In this document: positions 24,479 through 33,933 of the stretch, piece by piece
How positions within the stretch are numbered: position 1 is the stretch's first letter
How the letters are laid out: the number at the start of each line of letters is the position of its first letter
NCBI RefSeq assembly: GCF_035581365.1
Contig: NZ_CP141590.1
Location: 434,001 to 498,000 of the forward strand
Direction of reading: 5' to 3'
DNA length: 64,000 nucleotides
Source: Tsuneonella sp. CC-YZS046
GTDB taxonomy: Bacteria; Pseudomonadota; Alphaproteobacteria; Sphingomonadales; Sphingomonadaceae
The notes under the pieces: model-generated
What the model saw: the letters and a program-made list of their open reading frames with translations, nothing else
Told to the model about the DNA's origin: nothing
The model's database searches: none
Program-made: the position numbers and the translations under genes

Positions 24479-25639
24479 TCAGTTCCTGTCGATTGCCTGC
24501 CGCTGCCGCACGAGGCGCAGATAGGTTGCGGCGACGGCATGGTTGATGCGGTCCCAATCGAAATCCTGGCTACGCGAATGGCCCGCCTCGCCATGCGCGC
24601 GGCGCAGCTCCGGCTGTTCGATATAGGCGCGCAAGGCTTCCGCGAACTGGCGGATCGCGCCGGGGCGGACCAGCCTTCCGGAAATGCCGTCATCGACCAG
24701 GCTTTCGCTGCCGGTGGCCTCCGCCGCGACCACGGGCAGGCCGCAGGCCATCGCTTCCAGCGTCACATTGCCGAACGTCTCGGTGATCGAGGGATTGAAC
24801 AGCACGTCCATGCTGGCCACCGCGCGCCCCAGATCGGCGCCGTGCTGGAAGCCGGCGAAGCTCGCATCCGGCAGCCGCGCCTCCAGCCAGCCGCGCGCCG
24901 GCCCGTCCCCGACGATCAGCAGCTTGTGCGGCACCCGGTTGCGGCGAAGCTCGTCCACGGTGTCCGAGAACACGTCCAGCCCCTTTTCCATCACCAGCCG
25001 GCCCAGGAAGCCGATTGCAATATCGTCGTCGCCGATGCCATGCGCGCGCCGCCAGGCGAGATCGCGCCGGTTCTGGTTGAAGGTGTCGCGGTCCACCCCG
25101 CGCGACCAGAGCGAGATGTCGTAGCTCATCCGCTGGTCGCGCAGGACCTGCGCCATGCTTTCCGAAGGGGCCACCAGCGCGTCGCAGCGGCGGTAGAAGC
25201 GCCGCATGATCGCTTCCAGCATCGGTTCGGTAAAGGCCAGCCCATAGTAGCGCATGTAAGTCTCGAAACGCGTATGGACCGAGGCGAGCACCGGCAGGCG
25301 CCGGTTGCGCGCCCAGCTGAGCGCGCGGTGGGCCGAAATGTCGGGCGAGGAGAGATGGACCACATTGGGCGCGAATTTCCTGAGGTCGCAGCGCACCCTG
25401 GGGGACAGGCCCATCGGCATCCGGTATTCCTTGCGGCCGGGGATCGGGAAGGACGGCAGGCCGACCAGCGTGCCGGTCGCCTCGAAGGCGGGATTCGCCA
25501 CCGTGGGCGCATAGACGCGCACTTGCGTGCCCTGCCGCAACAGATAATCCACCAGCCGGTTCAGGGCCTGGTTGGCGCCATCGCGGACATAATTGTAGTT
25601 GCCGCTGAACAGCGCGATGCGAAGTTCGGAAAGTTCCAT
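24479..25639 (-). CDS. GT4-family glycosyltransferase (mannosyltransferase-like)
   Basis: 386 residues with a GT-B fold. The N-terminal domain starts LRIALFSGNYNYVRDGANQA and continues with PNVVHLSSPDISAHRAL and SVHTRFETYMRYYG. The C-terminal donor domain has GFLGRLVMEKGLDVF, LLIVGDGPARGWLEA, FAGFQHGADLGRA and the nucleotide-sugar signature NPSITETFGNVTLEAMACGLPVVA (E-x7-E). This resembles the MgtA/GtfA mannosyl- and sulfoquinovosyl-type transferases that glycosylate membrane lipids, and in sphingomonads a glycosphingolipid or phospholipid acceptor is plausible. The acceptor is inferred, not seen. The open frame runs much further upstream to 26800, but that part is unconserved and covers another gene on the same strand. 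Confidence 0.9.
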   Translation of the reverse strand: MELSELRIALFSGNYNYVRDGANQALNRLVDYLLRQGTQVRVYAPTVANPAFEATGTLVGLPSFPIPGRKEYRMPMGLSPRVRCDLRKFAPNVVHLSSPDISAHRALSWARNRRLPVLASVHTRFETYMRYYGLAFTEPMLEAIMRRFYRRCDALVAPSESMAQVLRDQRMSYDISLWSRGVDRDTFNQNRRDLAWRRAHGIGDDDIAIGFLGRLVMEKGLDVFSDTVDELRRNRVPHKLLIVGDGPARGWLEARLPDASFAGFQHGADLGRAVASMDVLFNPSITETFGNVTLEAMACGLPVVAAEATGSESLVDDGISGRLVRPGAIRQFAEALRAYIEQPELRRAHGEAGHSRSQDFDWDRINHAVAATYLRLVRQRQAIDRN

Positions 25640-25899
25640 TGCGGCCGCGCTTCTAGGGCCGATTGCGCGCGATGGCGAGCCTGAGGGAACGGAAAAAGCC
25701 GTGGCTGGATCGTTTTCCTCAGGGAAGAAGGTATTCCCTTCGCCGCAAGCCGGAGAGAGAAGGGCGGAAGACCGGCAGCCGCCGGCCGGCCCTCTGCCCT
25801 GAAAAGAAACCCACCGGCGCAGGAAAGGGGGCAGTCTGCGCCGATGGGCCAGTGAAATCGATTCCGCGGCCGGAGCTTGCCCGGCACGCTCGCTTTCGG

Positions 25900-26268
25900 T
25901 CAGCGGCGGTAATACCGGCCGCGGTCGCCCCGCCAATTGCGCCGGTCCTGGCGATCCCAGCGGTCGCGGTCGCGATAGCGGTAATCGCGCCGGTCGTAGC
26001 GGTAATAATTCCGATAGTTCGGCCGGTCGTAATAATAGCCGCGATACCTCGGCTGATCGTAGTAGTAATACCCGTCGCGATAATGGCGGCGGTCGTTGCT
26101 CGATGCGATGGCCGCGCCGATGGCCAGGCCCACTACGCCCGCGCCGATCGCGATAGCCGCATCGTTGTCGCCGCGGTCGTAGCGGCGAGCCTCGGCAGGG
26201 GTTGCGGCCAATGTGGCCGCCGCGGCAAGCGCCGCGCCCAGCGCCGTCTTTCCGAAGATACTGAACAT
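25900..26268 (-). CDS. Exported Arg/Tyr-rich protein with glycine-zipper segment
   Basis: 122 residues from ATG 26268 with AGGAGG at ideal spacing. The signal peptide (FGKTALGAALAAAATLAATPAEA) is followed by a short acidic linker and a hydrophobic glycine-zipper-like segment (AIAIGAGVVGLAIGAAIASS). The rest is almost entirely Arg, Tyr, Asp and Asn in loose repeats (YYYDQPRYRGYYYDRPNYRN, then DRDRWDRQDRRNWRGDRGR). Such proteins are common in sphingomonads and resemble RcnB-like periplasmic proteins in composition only. No function can be assigned. The low-complexity tail could bind acidic polymers such as polysaccharide or DNA. Confidence 0.8.
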   Translation of the reverse strand: MFSIFGKTALGAALAAAATLAATPAEARRYDRGDNDAAIAIGAGVVGLAIGAAIASSNDRRHYRDGYYYYDQPRYRGYYYDRPNYRNYYRYDRRDYRYRDRDRWDRQDRRNWRGDRGRYYRR

Positions 26269-26556
26269 ATCCTGCCTCCTTCGCCCGCCTGCCATCCGAC
26301 GGCAGGACTATCTTGGCATGGCGGCATGAAAGCAGGATGCGTGTGAACCCGGGCTTAACCTTTTGGTAATGTGAAAAGGGGGCGGGAGTTGACGCAGAAC
26401 GCCGGAAATGTGCATTCCGATTTCCCTTTCCGGCGCGCCGCAACCCCGCGCTGAAGCGGCCTTCCATGGCGAGCGGCGAGGGATTTTCAGTGTGACCTTT
26501 CGCAAAGGCGCCTCTCCCGGAGCCGTCAGGCCAGTTGTGTCGCTCTCTGCCTTTGC

Positions 26557-26639
26557 CGTCATCCCAGCGAAGGCTGGGATCTTTATGAGGCATTGCGCGA
26601 CCAGGCCGCCTGACACGCCAGCTTTCGCTGGCATGACGA
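26557..26639. repeat. REP/BIME-like palindromic repeat pair
   Basis: CGTCATCCCAGCGAAGGCTGGGATC at 26557-26581 and its inverted relative GCCAGCTTTCGCTGGCATGACG at 26618-26639, with 36 bases between. The unit is itself a hairpin (CCCAGC...GCTGGG). A second pair of the same sequence lies at 28166-28247, on the other side of the polymerase gene. The GTCATCCCAGCGAA...GCTGGGATC motif is a dispersed intergenic repeat in many sphingomonad genomes. Confidence 0.8.
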
Positions 26640-26752
26640 ATGAGGGTGCGGGATGCTCTGCGTGTCATCCGGCAGGATAAGCCAGATTTTCCCGGGGTAG
26701 GAAAGGCTCGGCAGCCACCCGCCAGCCACTCCGCGATGAATCCGCTTGTCTG

Positions 26753-26767
26753 GAACATAATAAGAAC
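26753..26767 (+). promoter_or_regulatory. LexA operator (SOS box), GAAC-N7-GAAC
   Basis: GAACATAATAAGAAC is an exact match to the alphaproteobacterial LexA box (GTTC-N7-GTTC read on the other strand, that is GAAC-N7-GAAC). It ends 44 bases before the ATG of the Y-family polymerase. The gene should be repressed by LexA and induced by DNA damage. Confidence 0.85.
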
Positions 26768-26811
26768 AAATGCTATGCCGTCCGAATCACGGAGTCCCAC
26801 GGCACATCCCC

Positions 26812-28104
26812 ATGCTTCTCGCCCCCTCCCCCTTTTCCCCTTCGCCGCTGCGCTGGCTCTATGTCGATTTCAACAGCTACTTCGCCAGCGTGGAGCAACA
26901 GCTGCGGCCCGATCTGCGCGGGCGGCCGGTGGCCGTGGTCCCGGTGGAAAGCGACAGCACCTGCGCCATTGCCGCGAGCTACGAGGCCAAGGCCCATGGC
27001 ATCCGCACCGGCACGGCGATCTGGGAGGCGAAGAAGCTGTGCTCCGATCTGGTCTGCGTCCTCGCCCGGCACGAGCTTTATGTCGAATATCATCATCGCG
27101 CGATCGAGGAGATTTCCCGCCATATTCCGGTGAGCGACGTCTGCTCGATCGACGAGATGGCCGCGCGGCTGATGCGCAACGAGGCCGAGCCCGCCGTCGC
27201 GCGGGAAATCGCTCTGGCGGTGAAGGCGGGACTGAAGGAGCGGCTGGGGGAATGGGTGCGCTGCTCCATCGGGATCGCGCCCAACCGCTATCTCGCCAAG
27301 GTGGCGACCGATCTCGAGAAGCCCGACGGGCTGACCGTGCTGATGCCGGAAGACATCGAGCGGCGGCTGACGGCGGAACTGGCGCCGATCGACCTGCCCG
27401 GCATCGGCCGCAACATGAAGAAGCGGCTGCATATTCGCGGCATCCACAGCGTTGCCGATATTTTCGCGCTCGACCGGCGGCAATTGCGCAAGGCGTGGGG
27501 CAGCATCTGGGGCGAGCGGATGTGGTATTATCTGCGCGGCCACGACTTGCCCGAATTGCGGACGCAGCGGCGCAGCATCGGGCACAGCCATGTGCTCGCG
27601 CCCGAAATGCGCCCCCCGGCGCGGGCAGTGGACGTTGCCCGGCGGCTGGTGCTGAAGGCGGCCGCGCGGCTGCGGCGGATGGGCTATACCGCCAGCATCT
27701 TCGGCTTTTCGGCGCGGCTGGAGGATGGGCGTCGCCTGCGGCTGGAGATGCGCTGCCGCCCGGCGCAGGACAGCGTCACCTTCCTCGCCATGATGCTGGA
27801 GGCATGGGATCGCCTGGTGCCGCGCGAGGCGGGGGTGAGGGTCAGGAAGCTGTCCGTCGCATTCTATGGGCTGGAGCCGGAGGCGGCGTTCCAGCCGGAC
27901 CTGTTCGCGCAGGCCGAGGCCGAGGCTGGCCCCTGGGCGCGGCGGCTGCGCGATGCCCGGCTTTCCCGCGCGCTCGACCGGCTCAATCACCGCTTCGGGC
28001 GCGACACGGTGCTGATCGGAATGCTGCCGTCGGCCGGGCGGGGTTTCTCGGGCGCCAAGATCGCCTTCACCCGCATCCCCGACCGGGAAGAATTCATAGA
28101 GTGA
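26812..28104 (+). CDS. Y-family translesion DNA polymerase
   Basis: 430 residues from ATG 26812; an earlier in-frame ATG at 26770 would start three bases after the LexA box and is less likely. The palm has Asp19 in YVDFNSYFASVEQQ, the steric-gate region of this group, and the second acidic pair in CSIDEMAARL (Asp114, Glu115). The fingers have SYEAKAHGIRTG. The helix-hairpin-helix LPGIGRNMKKRL and a little-finger domain follow. Length and motifs place it among the UmuC/DinB-type polymerases without an ImuA/ImuB context; no umuD or dnaE2 neighbour is seen. It copies past DNA lesions with low fidelity during the SOS response. Confidence 0.9.
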   Translation: MLLAPSPFSPSPLRWLYVDFNSYFASVEQQLRPDLRGRPVAVVPVESDSTCAIAASYEAKAHGIRTGTAIWEAKKLCSDLVCVLARHELYVEYHHRAIEEISRHIPVSDVCSIDEMAARLMRNEAEPAVAREIALAVKAGLKERLGEWVRCSIGIAPNRYLAKVATDLEKPDGLTVLMPEDIERRLTAELAPIDLPGIGRNMKKRLHIRGIHSVADIFALDRRQLRKAWGSIWGERMWYYLRGHDLPELRTQRRSIGHSHVLAPEMRPPARAVDVARRLVLKAAARLRRMGYTASIFGFSARLEDGRRLRLEMRCRPAQDSVTFLAMMLEAWDRLVPREAGVRVRKLSVAFYGLEPEAAFQPDLFAQAEAEAGPWARRLRDARLSRALDRLNHRFGRDTVLIGMLPSAGRGFSGAKIAFTRIPDREEFIE

Positions 28105-28165
28105 AGGCTATCGGATAGATTCGCCTAAAACCTTCAGGCAAGCGCGGCCGGGGGCGAGGCCTTAT

Positions 28166-28247
28166 CGTCATCCCAGCGAAAGCTGGCATCTTGGGCGGCT
28201 AGGTGATGCATTGCCCACAACGATCCCAGCCTTCGCTGGGATGACGA
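28166..28247. repeat. REP/BIME-like palindromic repeat pair, second copy
   Basis: CGTCATCCCAGCGAAAGCTGGCATC at 28166-28190 and GATCCCAGCCTTCGCTGGGATGACGAT at 28222-28248, inverted to each other with about 31 bases between. It matches the pair at 26557-26639. It lies between the convergent stops of the polymerase and the PaiB-like gene and could act as a bidirectional transcript end. Confidence 0.8.
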
Positions 28248-28274
28248 TGAGGGCGAACGTCTGGAATTGGGTGA

Positions 28275-28904
28275 TTAGCTGTCTTTCGAGCGCGCGATGA
28301 CTTCGTTAGCCAATGCAGCATGGCCATCCTCACGCAGTCCTGCGGCGACACCACGCTGATTGCGCTCGGGCTGGTTCTGACTCATCTTCCACTTGCCTTC
28401 GAGGCGGCTGATAGGAATCTCCAGGCCGACGATGCCCTTGAGTTGTGCTTTTACGTAATCATCCGGCGCGTCGCTCACATCCCACGGTTCGGCACGGCCA
28501 TTTTCCTGGGCGCTGGTAAGTTCCGTGATCTGCTCAAGCAGCCATGCCGGATCGTCGATGACACGGCACGGACCGTGGGCCTGAACGATGACATAATTCC
28601 ATGTCGGCACCACCTTCCCATGCTCCCGTTTAGTCGGATACCATGATGGACTGACATAACCTTGCAGTCCCTGGAATACTACCAACACCGGGGTTCCCTT
28701 GCGCAACCCGGCAATCTGTTCGTTGGCCTTCGCAAGGTGGGCGCGAAGCACGTCACCGTCTTTCTCTACATGAAGACTGAACGGTATGACATTGGCCATC
28801 AGTCCAGATGCACCTGCAGTTATAAGCGTGCCCAGAGGGTGTGCTCGGATCGCCTCATGCAGGATTTGAGGGCGATCTTCGCGAAATGCAGGTGGACGAT
28901 ACAT
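28275..28904 (-). CDS. FMN-binding PaiB-family protein
   Basis: 209 residues of the PaiB/FMN-binding negative transcriptional regulator family (split-barrel flavin-binding fold). The N-terminus MYRPPAFREDRP is the family hallmark, followed by HPLGTLIT, VIPFSLH, HLAKANEQ and the flavin-site region YVSPSWYPTKREHGKVVPTWNY. C-terminal GIVGLEIPISRLEGKWKMSQN is also typical. Bacillus PaiB takes part in repression of sporulation and protease genes, but most homologues are probably general FMN-binding oxidoreductase-like or regulatory proteins. No neighbouring target is evident here. Confidence 0.9.
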   Translation of the reverse strand: MYRPPAFREDRPQILHEAIRAHPLGTLITAGASGLMANVIPFSLHVEKDGDVLRAHLAKANEQIAGLRKGTPVLVVFQGLQGYVSPSWYPTKREHGKVVPTWNYVIVQAHGPCRVIDDPAWLLEQITELTSAQENGRAEPWDVSDAPDDYVKAQLKGIVGLEIPISRLEGKWKMSQNQPERNQRGVAAGLREDGHAALANEVIARSKDS

Positions 28905-29062
28905 CGTAGCTGGTTAGCAGCATGGAAGGCTGACCGCTATTGGATCATAGCGGCCGTCACAGCGCTTCCGTTCGTCTGGCGCGTGCGGAGGCCGCGGGGC
29001 GCGCAACCCCCTGTGCTGCACGCTCGCGCTCTTCTGCTACCTCGCCGGTTCGGCGAAAGGCG

Positions 29063-30895
29063 TCAGGCCGCTTCTTTCTTGCGGCTTGCCTTCTTGCGCT
29101 CGTTCGGGTCCAGGATCGCCTTGCGCAGGCGGATCGATTTCGGCGTGACTTCGACCATTTCGTCATCGTCGATATAGGCGATGGCCTGTTCCAGCGTCAT
29201 GACCCTGGGCGGCGTCAGGCGGATGGCGTCGTCCTTGCCGGTCGACCGGAAGTTGGTGAGCTGCTTCGACTTCATCGGATTGACTTCGAGATCGTCAGGC
29301 TTGGCGTTCTCGCCGATCAGCATCCCTTCATAGATCTTTTCCTGCGGCTTCACGAACAGGATGCCGCGATCTTCCAGGCTGTTCAGCGCATAACCCACCG
29401 CTTCGCCGGTGCAGTTGGAGATCAGCACGCCATTCTGCCGGCCTTCGATCGCGCCCTTGTAGGGGCCGTATTTCTCGAACAGCCGGTTCATGATGCCGGT
29501 GCCGCGCGTGTCGGACAGGAACTCGCCGTGATAGCCGATCAGGCCCCGGCTCGGCGCGGAGAAGGTGATGCGGGTCTTTCCGCCGCCGGATGGCCGCATG
29601 TCGGTCATCTCGGCCTTACGCTGATTCATTTTCTCGACCACCGTGCCGGAATGTTCGTCGTCCACATCGATCACGACCGTCTCGTAAGGCTCGGTGCGCT
29701 TGCCGTTCTCATCCTCGCCGAACAGCACGCGCGGGCGACTGATGCCGAGTTCAAAGCCTTCGCGGCGCATCGTTTCGATCAGCACGCCGAGCTGGAGTTC
29801 GCCACGCCCGGCGACTTCGAAGCTGTCCTTGTCGGCTGATTCGGTTACCTTGATCGCCACATTGCTTTCCGCCTCGCGCATCAGGCGGTCGCGGATCATG
29901 CGGCTGGTCACCTTGTCGCCTTCGCGCCCGGCCATCGGGCTGTCGTTGACCGCGAAGCGCATCGACAATGTCGGCGGATCGATCGGCTGCGCCTTGATCG
30001 GGGTGGAAACCGACGTGTCGGCGATGGTGTTGGCAACGGTAGCTACGGTGAGACCGGCGAGGCTGATGATGTCCCCTGCCTTGGCTTCGTCCACCGGCAC
30101 GCGGTCCAGCCCGCGGAATGCCATGATCTTGGACGCGCGGCCGGTTTCGATCACCTTGCCGTCGGCGTCCAGTGCATGGATGGCCTGGTTGGCCTTGACC
30201 GTTCCGGACTGGACCCGGCCGGTCAGCACGCGGCCGAGGAAATTGTCACGGTCGAGCAAGGTGACGAGGAAGCTGAACGGTGCGTCCCGGTCCAGCGACG
30301 GTGGCGGCACATGGTCCACGATCTTCTGGAACATCGGCTCGAGCGTGCCTGCGCGCAGGCTCGGGTCTTCGTTGGCGTAGCCGTTACGGCCCGACGCATA
30401 GAGCACAGGAAAGTCGAGCTGTTCATCCGTGGCTTCGAGGGAGACGAACAGGTCGAACACCTCGTCCAGCACTTCCTGAATACGTTCGTCCGGGCGGTCG
30501 ACCTTGTTGACGACCACGATCGGGCGCAGGCCCAGCGCCAGCGCCTTGCCGGTGACGAACTTGGTCTGCGGCATGGCGCCTTCGGAACTGTCGACCAGCA
30601 GGATCACCCCATCGACCATGGACAGGATGCGCTCCACCTCACCGCCGAAGTCGGCGTGGCCGGGCGTGTCGACGATGTTGATGCGCGTGCCGTTCCACTC
30701 GATCGAGGTAGGCTTCGCGAGGATGGTGATCCCGCGCTCCTTCTCCAGGTCGTTGGAATCCATCGCCCGCTCCTCTACCCGCTGGTTGTCGCGGAAGGTG
30801 CCGGATTGGCGGAAAAGCTGGTCGACCAGCGTGGTTTTGCCATGGTCGACGTGCGCGATGATGGCGATATTGCGCAGGGCTTCGGGAGCGGACAT
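29063..30895 (-). CDS. typA: Ribosome-associated GTPase TypA/BipA
   Basis: 610 residues, the full length of the family. G1 is AHVDHGKTT at the N-terminus, followed by switch I with [21 protein letters not shown]3 DTPGHADF and G4 VNKVDRPD. Domains II, III and V and the BipA-specific C-terminal domain follow, ending in a Lys/Arg-rich tail. BipA is a translational GTPase that binds the 70S ribosome and supports 50S assembly and growth under cold or other stress. The gene stands alone, with no co-oriented close neighbour. Confidence 0.97.
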   Translation of the reverse strand: MSAPEALRNIAIIAHVDHGKTTLVDQLFRQSGTFRDNQRVEERAMDSNDLEKERGITILAKPTSIEWNGTRINIVDTPGHADFGGEVERILSMVDGVILLVDSSEGAMPQTKFVTGKALALGLRPIVVVNKVDRPDERIQEVLDEVFDLFVSLEATDEQLDFPVLYASGRNGYANEDPSLRAGTLEPMFQKIVDHVPPPSLDRDAPFSFLVTLLDRDNFLGRVLTGRVQSGTVKANQAIHALDADGKVIETGRASKIMAFRGLDRVPVDEAKAGDIISLAGLTVATVANTIADTSVSTPIKAQPIDPPTLSMRFAVNDSPMAGREGDKVTSRMIRDRLMREAESNVAIKVTESADKDSFEVAGRGELQLGVLIETMRREGFELGISRPRVLFGEDENGKRTEPYETVVIDVDDEHSGTVVEKMNQRKAEMTDMRPSGGGKTRITFSAPSRGLIGYHGEFLSDTRGTGIMNRLFEKYGPYKGAIEGRQNGVLISNCTGEAVGYALNSLEDRGILFVKPQEKIYEGMLIGENAKPDDLEVNPMKSKQLTNFRSTGKDDAIRLTPPRVMTLEQAIAYIDDDEMVEVTPKSIRLRKAILDPNERKKASRKKEAA

Positions 30896-31152
30896 TCGCG
30901 TAAGGGGCTTTCAACGGAGGAATGGGGTAAGGCGGCAGGGCCGCCCTTGAGCCCGCGCCCCGTAGCGGAACCTTGCGCAAACGGCAAGCGCCGCGTGCGT
31001 GGCCGGTTCGATGCATTTCCTTCCAAAAGCGATCAATAAACGAGCTGGGAGCGTGAAATAATGATTGTGGTTGATCTTCTCCAATTTTACTGTGTTTCAG
31101 GCTGATGCGGGGGGCATCAACTTCCTCCGTTCCGCAAGCGGGGGGAGGCATG

Positions 31153-33831
31153 ATGAGAAGCATCGTATCGGGCTATCGCCATTCGACCCTTGTCGTCGTT
31201 TTCGCATTTCTCGGCTTCTCGACCCCAGGCCCGGCCTGGGCGCAGGGCGGTGAAAGCGCTCCCTCCCCGCAGGACACCCCCGCGTTCGACGAGCCGTCCG
31301 GCAACGAAATCATCGTGACGGCAACCAAGCGCGAAGTAACGCTGCAGAATGTGCCGGTGGCGGTGACGGTGACCACCGCGGAAACGATCGAGCGCGCCAA
31401 TATCCGCGACATCCAGGATTTGCAGACGGTCGTGCCTGCGCTGCGCGTGGTGCAGCTGCAGAGCGCGGCCAACACCAACTTCTTCATCCGCGGCTTCGGC
31501 AACGGCGCCAACAATGTCGGGATCGAGCCATCCGTCGGCGTGTTCGTGGATGGCGTGTTCCGTTCCCGGACGGCGTCGCAGATCAGCGATTTTCCCGACA
31601 TCCGGCGGGTGGAGGTGCTGCGAGGCCCGCAATCGACGCTGTTCGGCAAGAACGCCTCGGCGGGGGTGATCTCGATCATAACGCAGGAGCCGCAATATCG
31701 CTTCGGCGGTTCGCTGGAGGCATCCTACGGCAATTACGACGCCGTGGTGGCGAAGGGCTATGTGACCGGCCCGCTGGCGGAGAACGTCGCGGTCAGCGTC
31801 GCCGCCGGGCTGAATAAGCGCGACGGGTTCGTGCGCGATCTGGGAACAGGCGGCCGCGCCAATGACCGCGACCGCTGGTTCGTGCGCGGGCAATTGCTGT
31901 TCGAGCCGGACGACAGCCTGAAAATCCGCCTGATCGGCGATTATGACAAGATCGACGAGGTTTGCTGCGCCGTCGTCAACCTGAGGAGTTCGCCGGCCAC
32001 CGGCGCGATCCTGGCGCTGGGCGGGCAAGTGACCGATCCCGCCCATCCTTTCGCGGACCGGACCTACAACAACTTCCCCTCATCCAACGATGTCGAGAAT
32101 TACGGCTTTTCCGCCCAGCTGGATTACGAGGCCGGGCCGGTGAACGTCACGTCGATCACCGCCTTGCGCAAGACCAATTCCCTGACCGACCAGGATTCCG
32201 ATTTCACCACCGCAAGGCTGCTCGACCGCAATTTCCAGGATCAGTCGCTGCGGACCTTCACCCAGGAACTCCGCCTTTCCGGCGATTTCGGCGACAAGGT
32301 CAGCGCTCTGCTCGGCGTGTTCTACATCAACGAGAAATTCGATCAGGAGAACGACGTTTTCTTTGGCCCGGATTTCCGCGGCTATGCCGATCTTTTGATT
32401 CAGGGCGCTTCCGGCGGAGCGTTGAGCGTGCCGGTGCTGGAAGGAACCTTCGGCGCGCTGGAAGGGGACCCCGCCAAATATCTCGGCCGGTTCTTCGCTC
32501 CGGGTTCCGGGCTGGACGAGGCCTACCGGCTCAAGAACGAGTCATTCTCGATCTTCGGGCAGGTCGATTTCGCGCTGACGGATCGTCTCACGCTGACAGC
32601 CGGCGGAAACTTCACCAGGGACAAGAAGAGACTGCGCACCAATGTGATAGCGACCGATGTATTCTCCGCCATTGATCTCGACAATCCGCTATATGCGGCG
32701 TTCCGCCAGCAATTGCTGGCGGCGGGCGGGCTGCTCCAGGCCGGCGTCGATCCGACCGACCCGGCGGCCGTGCTGGCCTTCGCGACCGATCCGGCGACCA
32801 TGCCCGCCTATCAGCAGATTATGGGCTTCGCCAACGCCAACCAGAACAATCCGCAAGCCAATCCGATCGGGGGGCTGCGGACGCTCCAGATATTCCCGCC
32901 GTTTCTCAACGTCCCCAATGCCGTCGAAAGCGGGAAGACCAGCGACAACGATTTCTCCTATACGCTGCGGCTTTCCTATGATGCGACCGATCGGGTCAAT
33001 CTCTATGCCAGCTATGCGACGGGCTTCAAGGCAAGCTCCGTCAATCTCTCGCGCGACAGCCGCCCGCCGGCCGATGATGCCAGCGCCCTGGCCGGGGCGG
33101 GGCTGATCACGCCCAATCTGCGGTTCGGCAGCCGCTTCGCCGGGCCGGAGGAATCGCGGGTGATCGAATTCGGCGCGAAGGGGAACTGGGGCGCCTATTC
33201 GGCCAATCTTGCGGTGTTCCATCAGGAAATCAAAGGCTTCCAGTCCAATATCTTTACCGGCACCGGCTTTGCTCTCGCCAATGCGGGCAAGCAGTCCACC
33301 TATGGGGTGGAATTCGAGGGCACGGCCAGGCCGGTCGATCCGCTGACGCTGGGCCTTTCGGTGGTGTGGCTCGATCCCAAGTATGACAGCTTCCCGGAAT
33401 CCGCGGTGGGCGACCAGAGCGGGCGCAAGCCGGTCGAGATTCCGGAATGGTCGATCACGGTCAGCGGGCAATGGGAGCAGGAGATCGGGAACGGCGACCG
33501 GCTGATCGCCCGCGCTGCCTATCACTATGAATCCCCGGCCTGGGCGGTGGAAGGGCTGCCGGGCTTCGTTTCCCGCGATGCCGCCGGCAATGCGGTCGAC
33601 TATACGCTCGCGACCGAGGCGGCCCGCCCCTTCAAGCGCCAGGTCGACGAGCTGGAAGCGTCGCTCACCTATGCCATGGGGAACGGCTTCGAACTGTCGG
33701 TCTGGGGCCGCAATCTGCTCGATGACCGCTATCTCAACCGCATCTTCAATTCCGTGGCGCAGCCTCAGGCCATCTCCGGCTACCTGAATCTGCCCCGGAC
33801 CTACGGGGTTTCAGCGCGGTTCAAATGGTAG
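31153..33831 (+). CDS. TonB-dependent outer-membrane receptor
   Basis: 892 residues from ATG 31153, which follows GGGGGAGG; an ATG three bases earlier is possible. A signal peptide ends at PAWAQG. A TonB box-like segment (NEIIVTATKREVTLQNVPVAVTV) leads to the plug domain with FIRGFGNGANN and RRVEVLRGPQSTLFGKNASAGVI. The barrel follows and ends in RTYGVSARFKW with the terminal aromatic residue. It is the iron-complex/sugar-type receptor common in sphingomonads (OMR family); the ligand is not known. It stands alone, between typA and DUF805, with no transporter partner, which is usual for these receptors. Confidence 0.93.
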   Translation: MRSIVSGYRHSTLVVVFAFLGFSTPGPAWAQGGESAPSPQDTPAFDEPSGNEIIVTATKREVTLQNVPVAVTVTTAETIERANIRDIQDLQTVVPALRVVQLQSAANTNFFIRGFGNGANNVGIEPSVGVFVDGVFRSRTASQISDFPDIRRVEVLRGPQSTLFGKNASAGVISIITQEPQYRFGGSLEASYGNYDAVVAKGYVTGPLAENVAVSVAAGLNKRDGFVRDLGTGGRANDRDRWFVRGQLLFEPDDSLKIRLIGDYDKIDEVCCAVVNLRSSPATGAILALGGQVTDPAHPFADRTYNNFPSSNDVENYGFSAQLDYEAGPVNVTSITALRKTNSLTDQDSDFTTARLLDRNFQDQSLRTFTQELRLSGDFGDKVSALLGVFYINEKFDQENDVFFGPDFRGYADLLIQGASGGALSVPVLEGTFGALEGDPAKYLGRFFAPGSGLDEAYRLKNESFSIFGQVDFALTDRLTLTAGGNFTRDKKRLRTNVIATDVFSAIDLDNPLYAAFRQQLLAAGGLLQAGVDPTDPAAVLAFATDPATMPAYQQIMGFANANQNNPQANPIGGLRTLQIFPPFLNVPNAVESGKTSDNDFSYTLRLSYDATDRVNLYASYATGFKASSVNLSRDSRPPADDASALAGAGLITPNLRFGSRFAGPEESRVIEFGAKGNWGAYSANLAVFHQEIKGFQSNIFTGTGFALANAGKQSTYGVEFEGTARPVDPLTLGLSVVWLDPKYDSFPESAVGDQSGRKPVEIPEWSITVSGQWEQEIGNGDRLIARAAYHYESPAWAVEGLPGFVSRDAAGNAVDYTLATEAARPFKRQVDELEASLTYAMGNGFELSVWGRNLLDDRYLNRIFNSVAQPQAISGYLNLPRTYGVSARFKW

Positions 33832-33933
33832 GAAGCGGCGCCGATCCGCATATAGTGGTGCCTGTTTTTGTTTGTATCGGCATCGCGTTTGTGTTTGCTG
33901 CCGGTAATTCACCGAGTTGGAGAGGGGGAAATT

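Larger units (their letters stand above)
26269..26811. other. Intergenic stretch with palindromic repeat and SOS operator
   Basis: About 540 bases without a gene that I can support. It holds a palindromic repeat pair at 26557-26639 and the LexA box at 26753-26767. Upstream of the repeat (26290-26550) nothing else is apparent. Confidence 0.6.

Noticed and set aside
25640-26800. N-terminal extension of the GT4 gene up to 26800
   Set aside because: The extension has no similarity to glycosyltransferases, contains repeat DNA and overlaps the exported Arg/Tyr-rich gene that has its own AGGAGG.
28940-29839. A 299-codon plus-strand frame opposite typA
   Set aside because: Antisense to a complete, conserved GTPase; no motif in its product.
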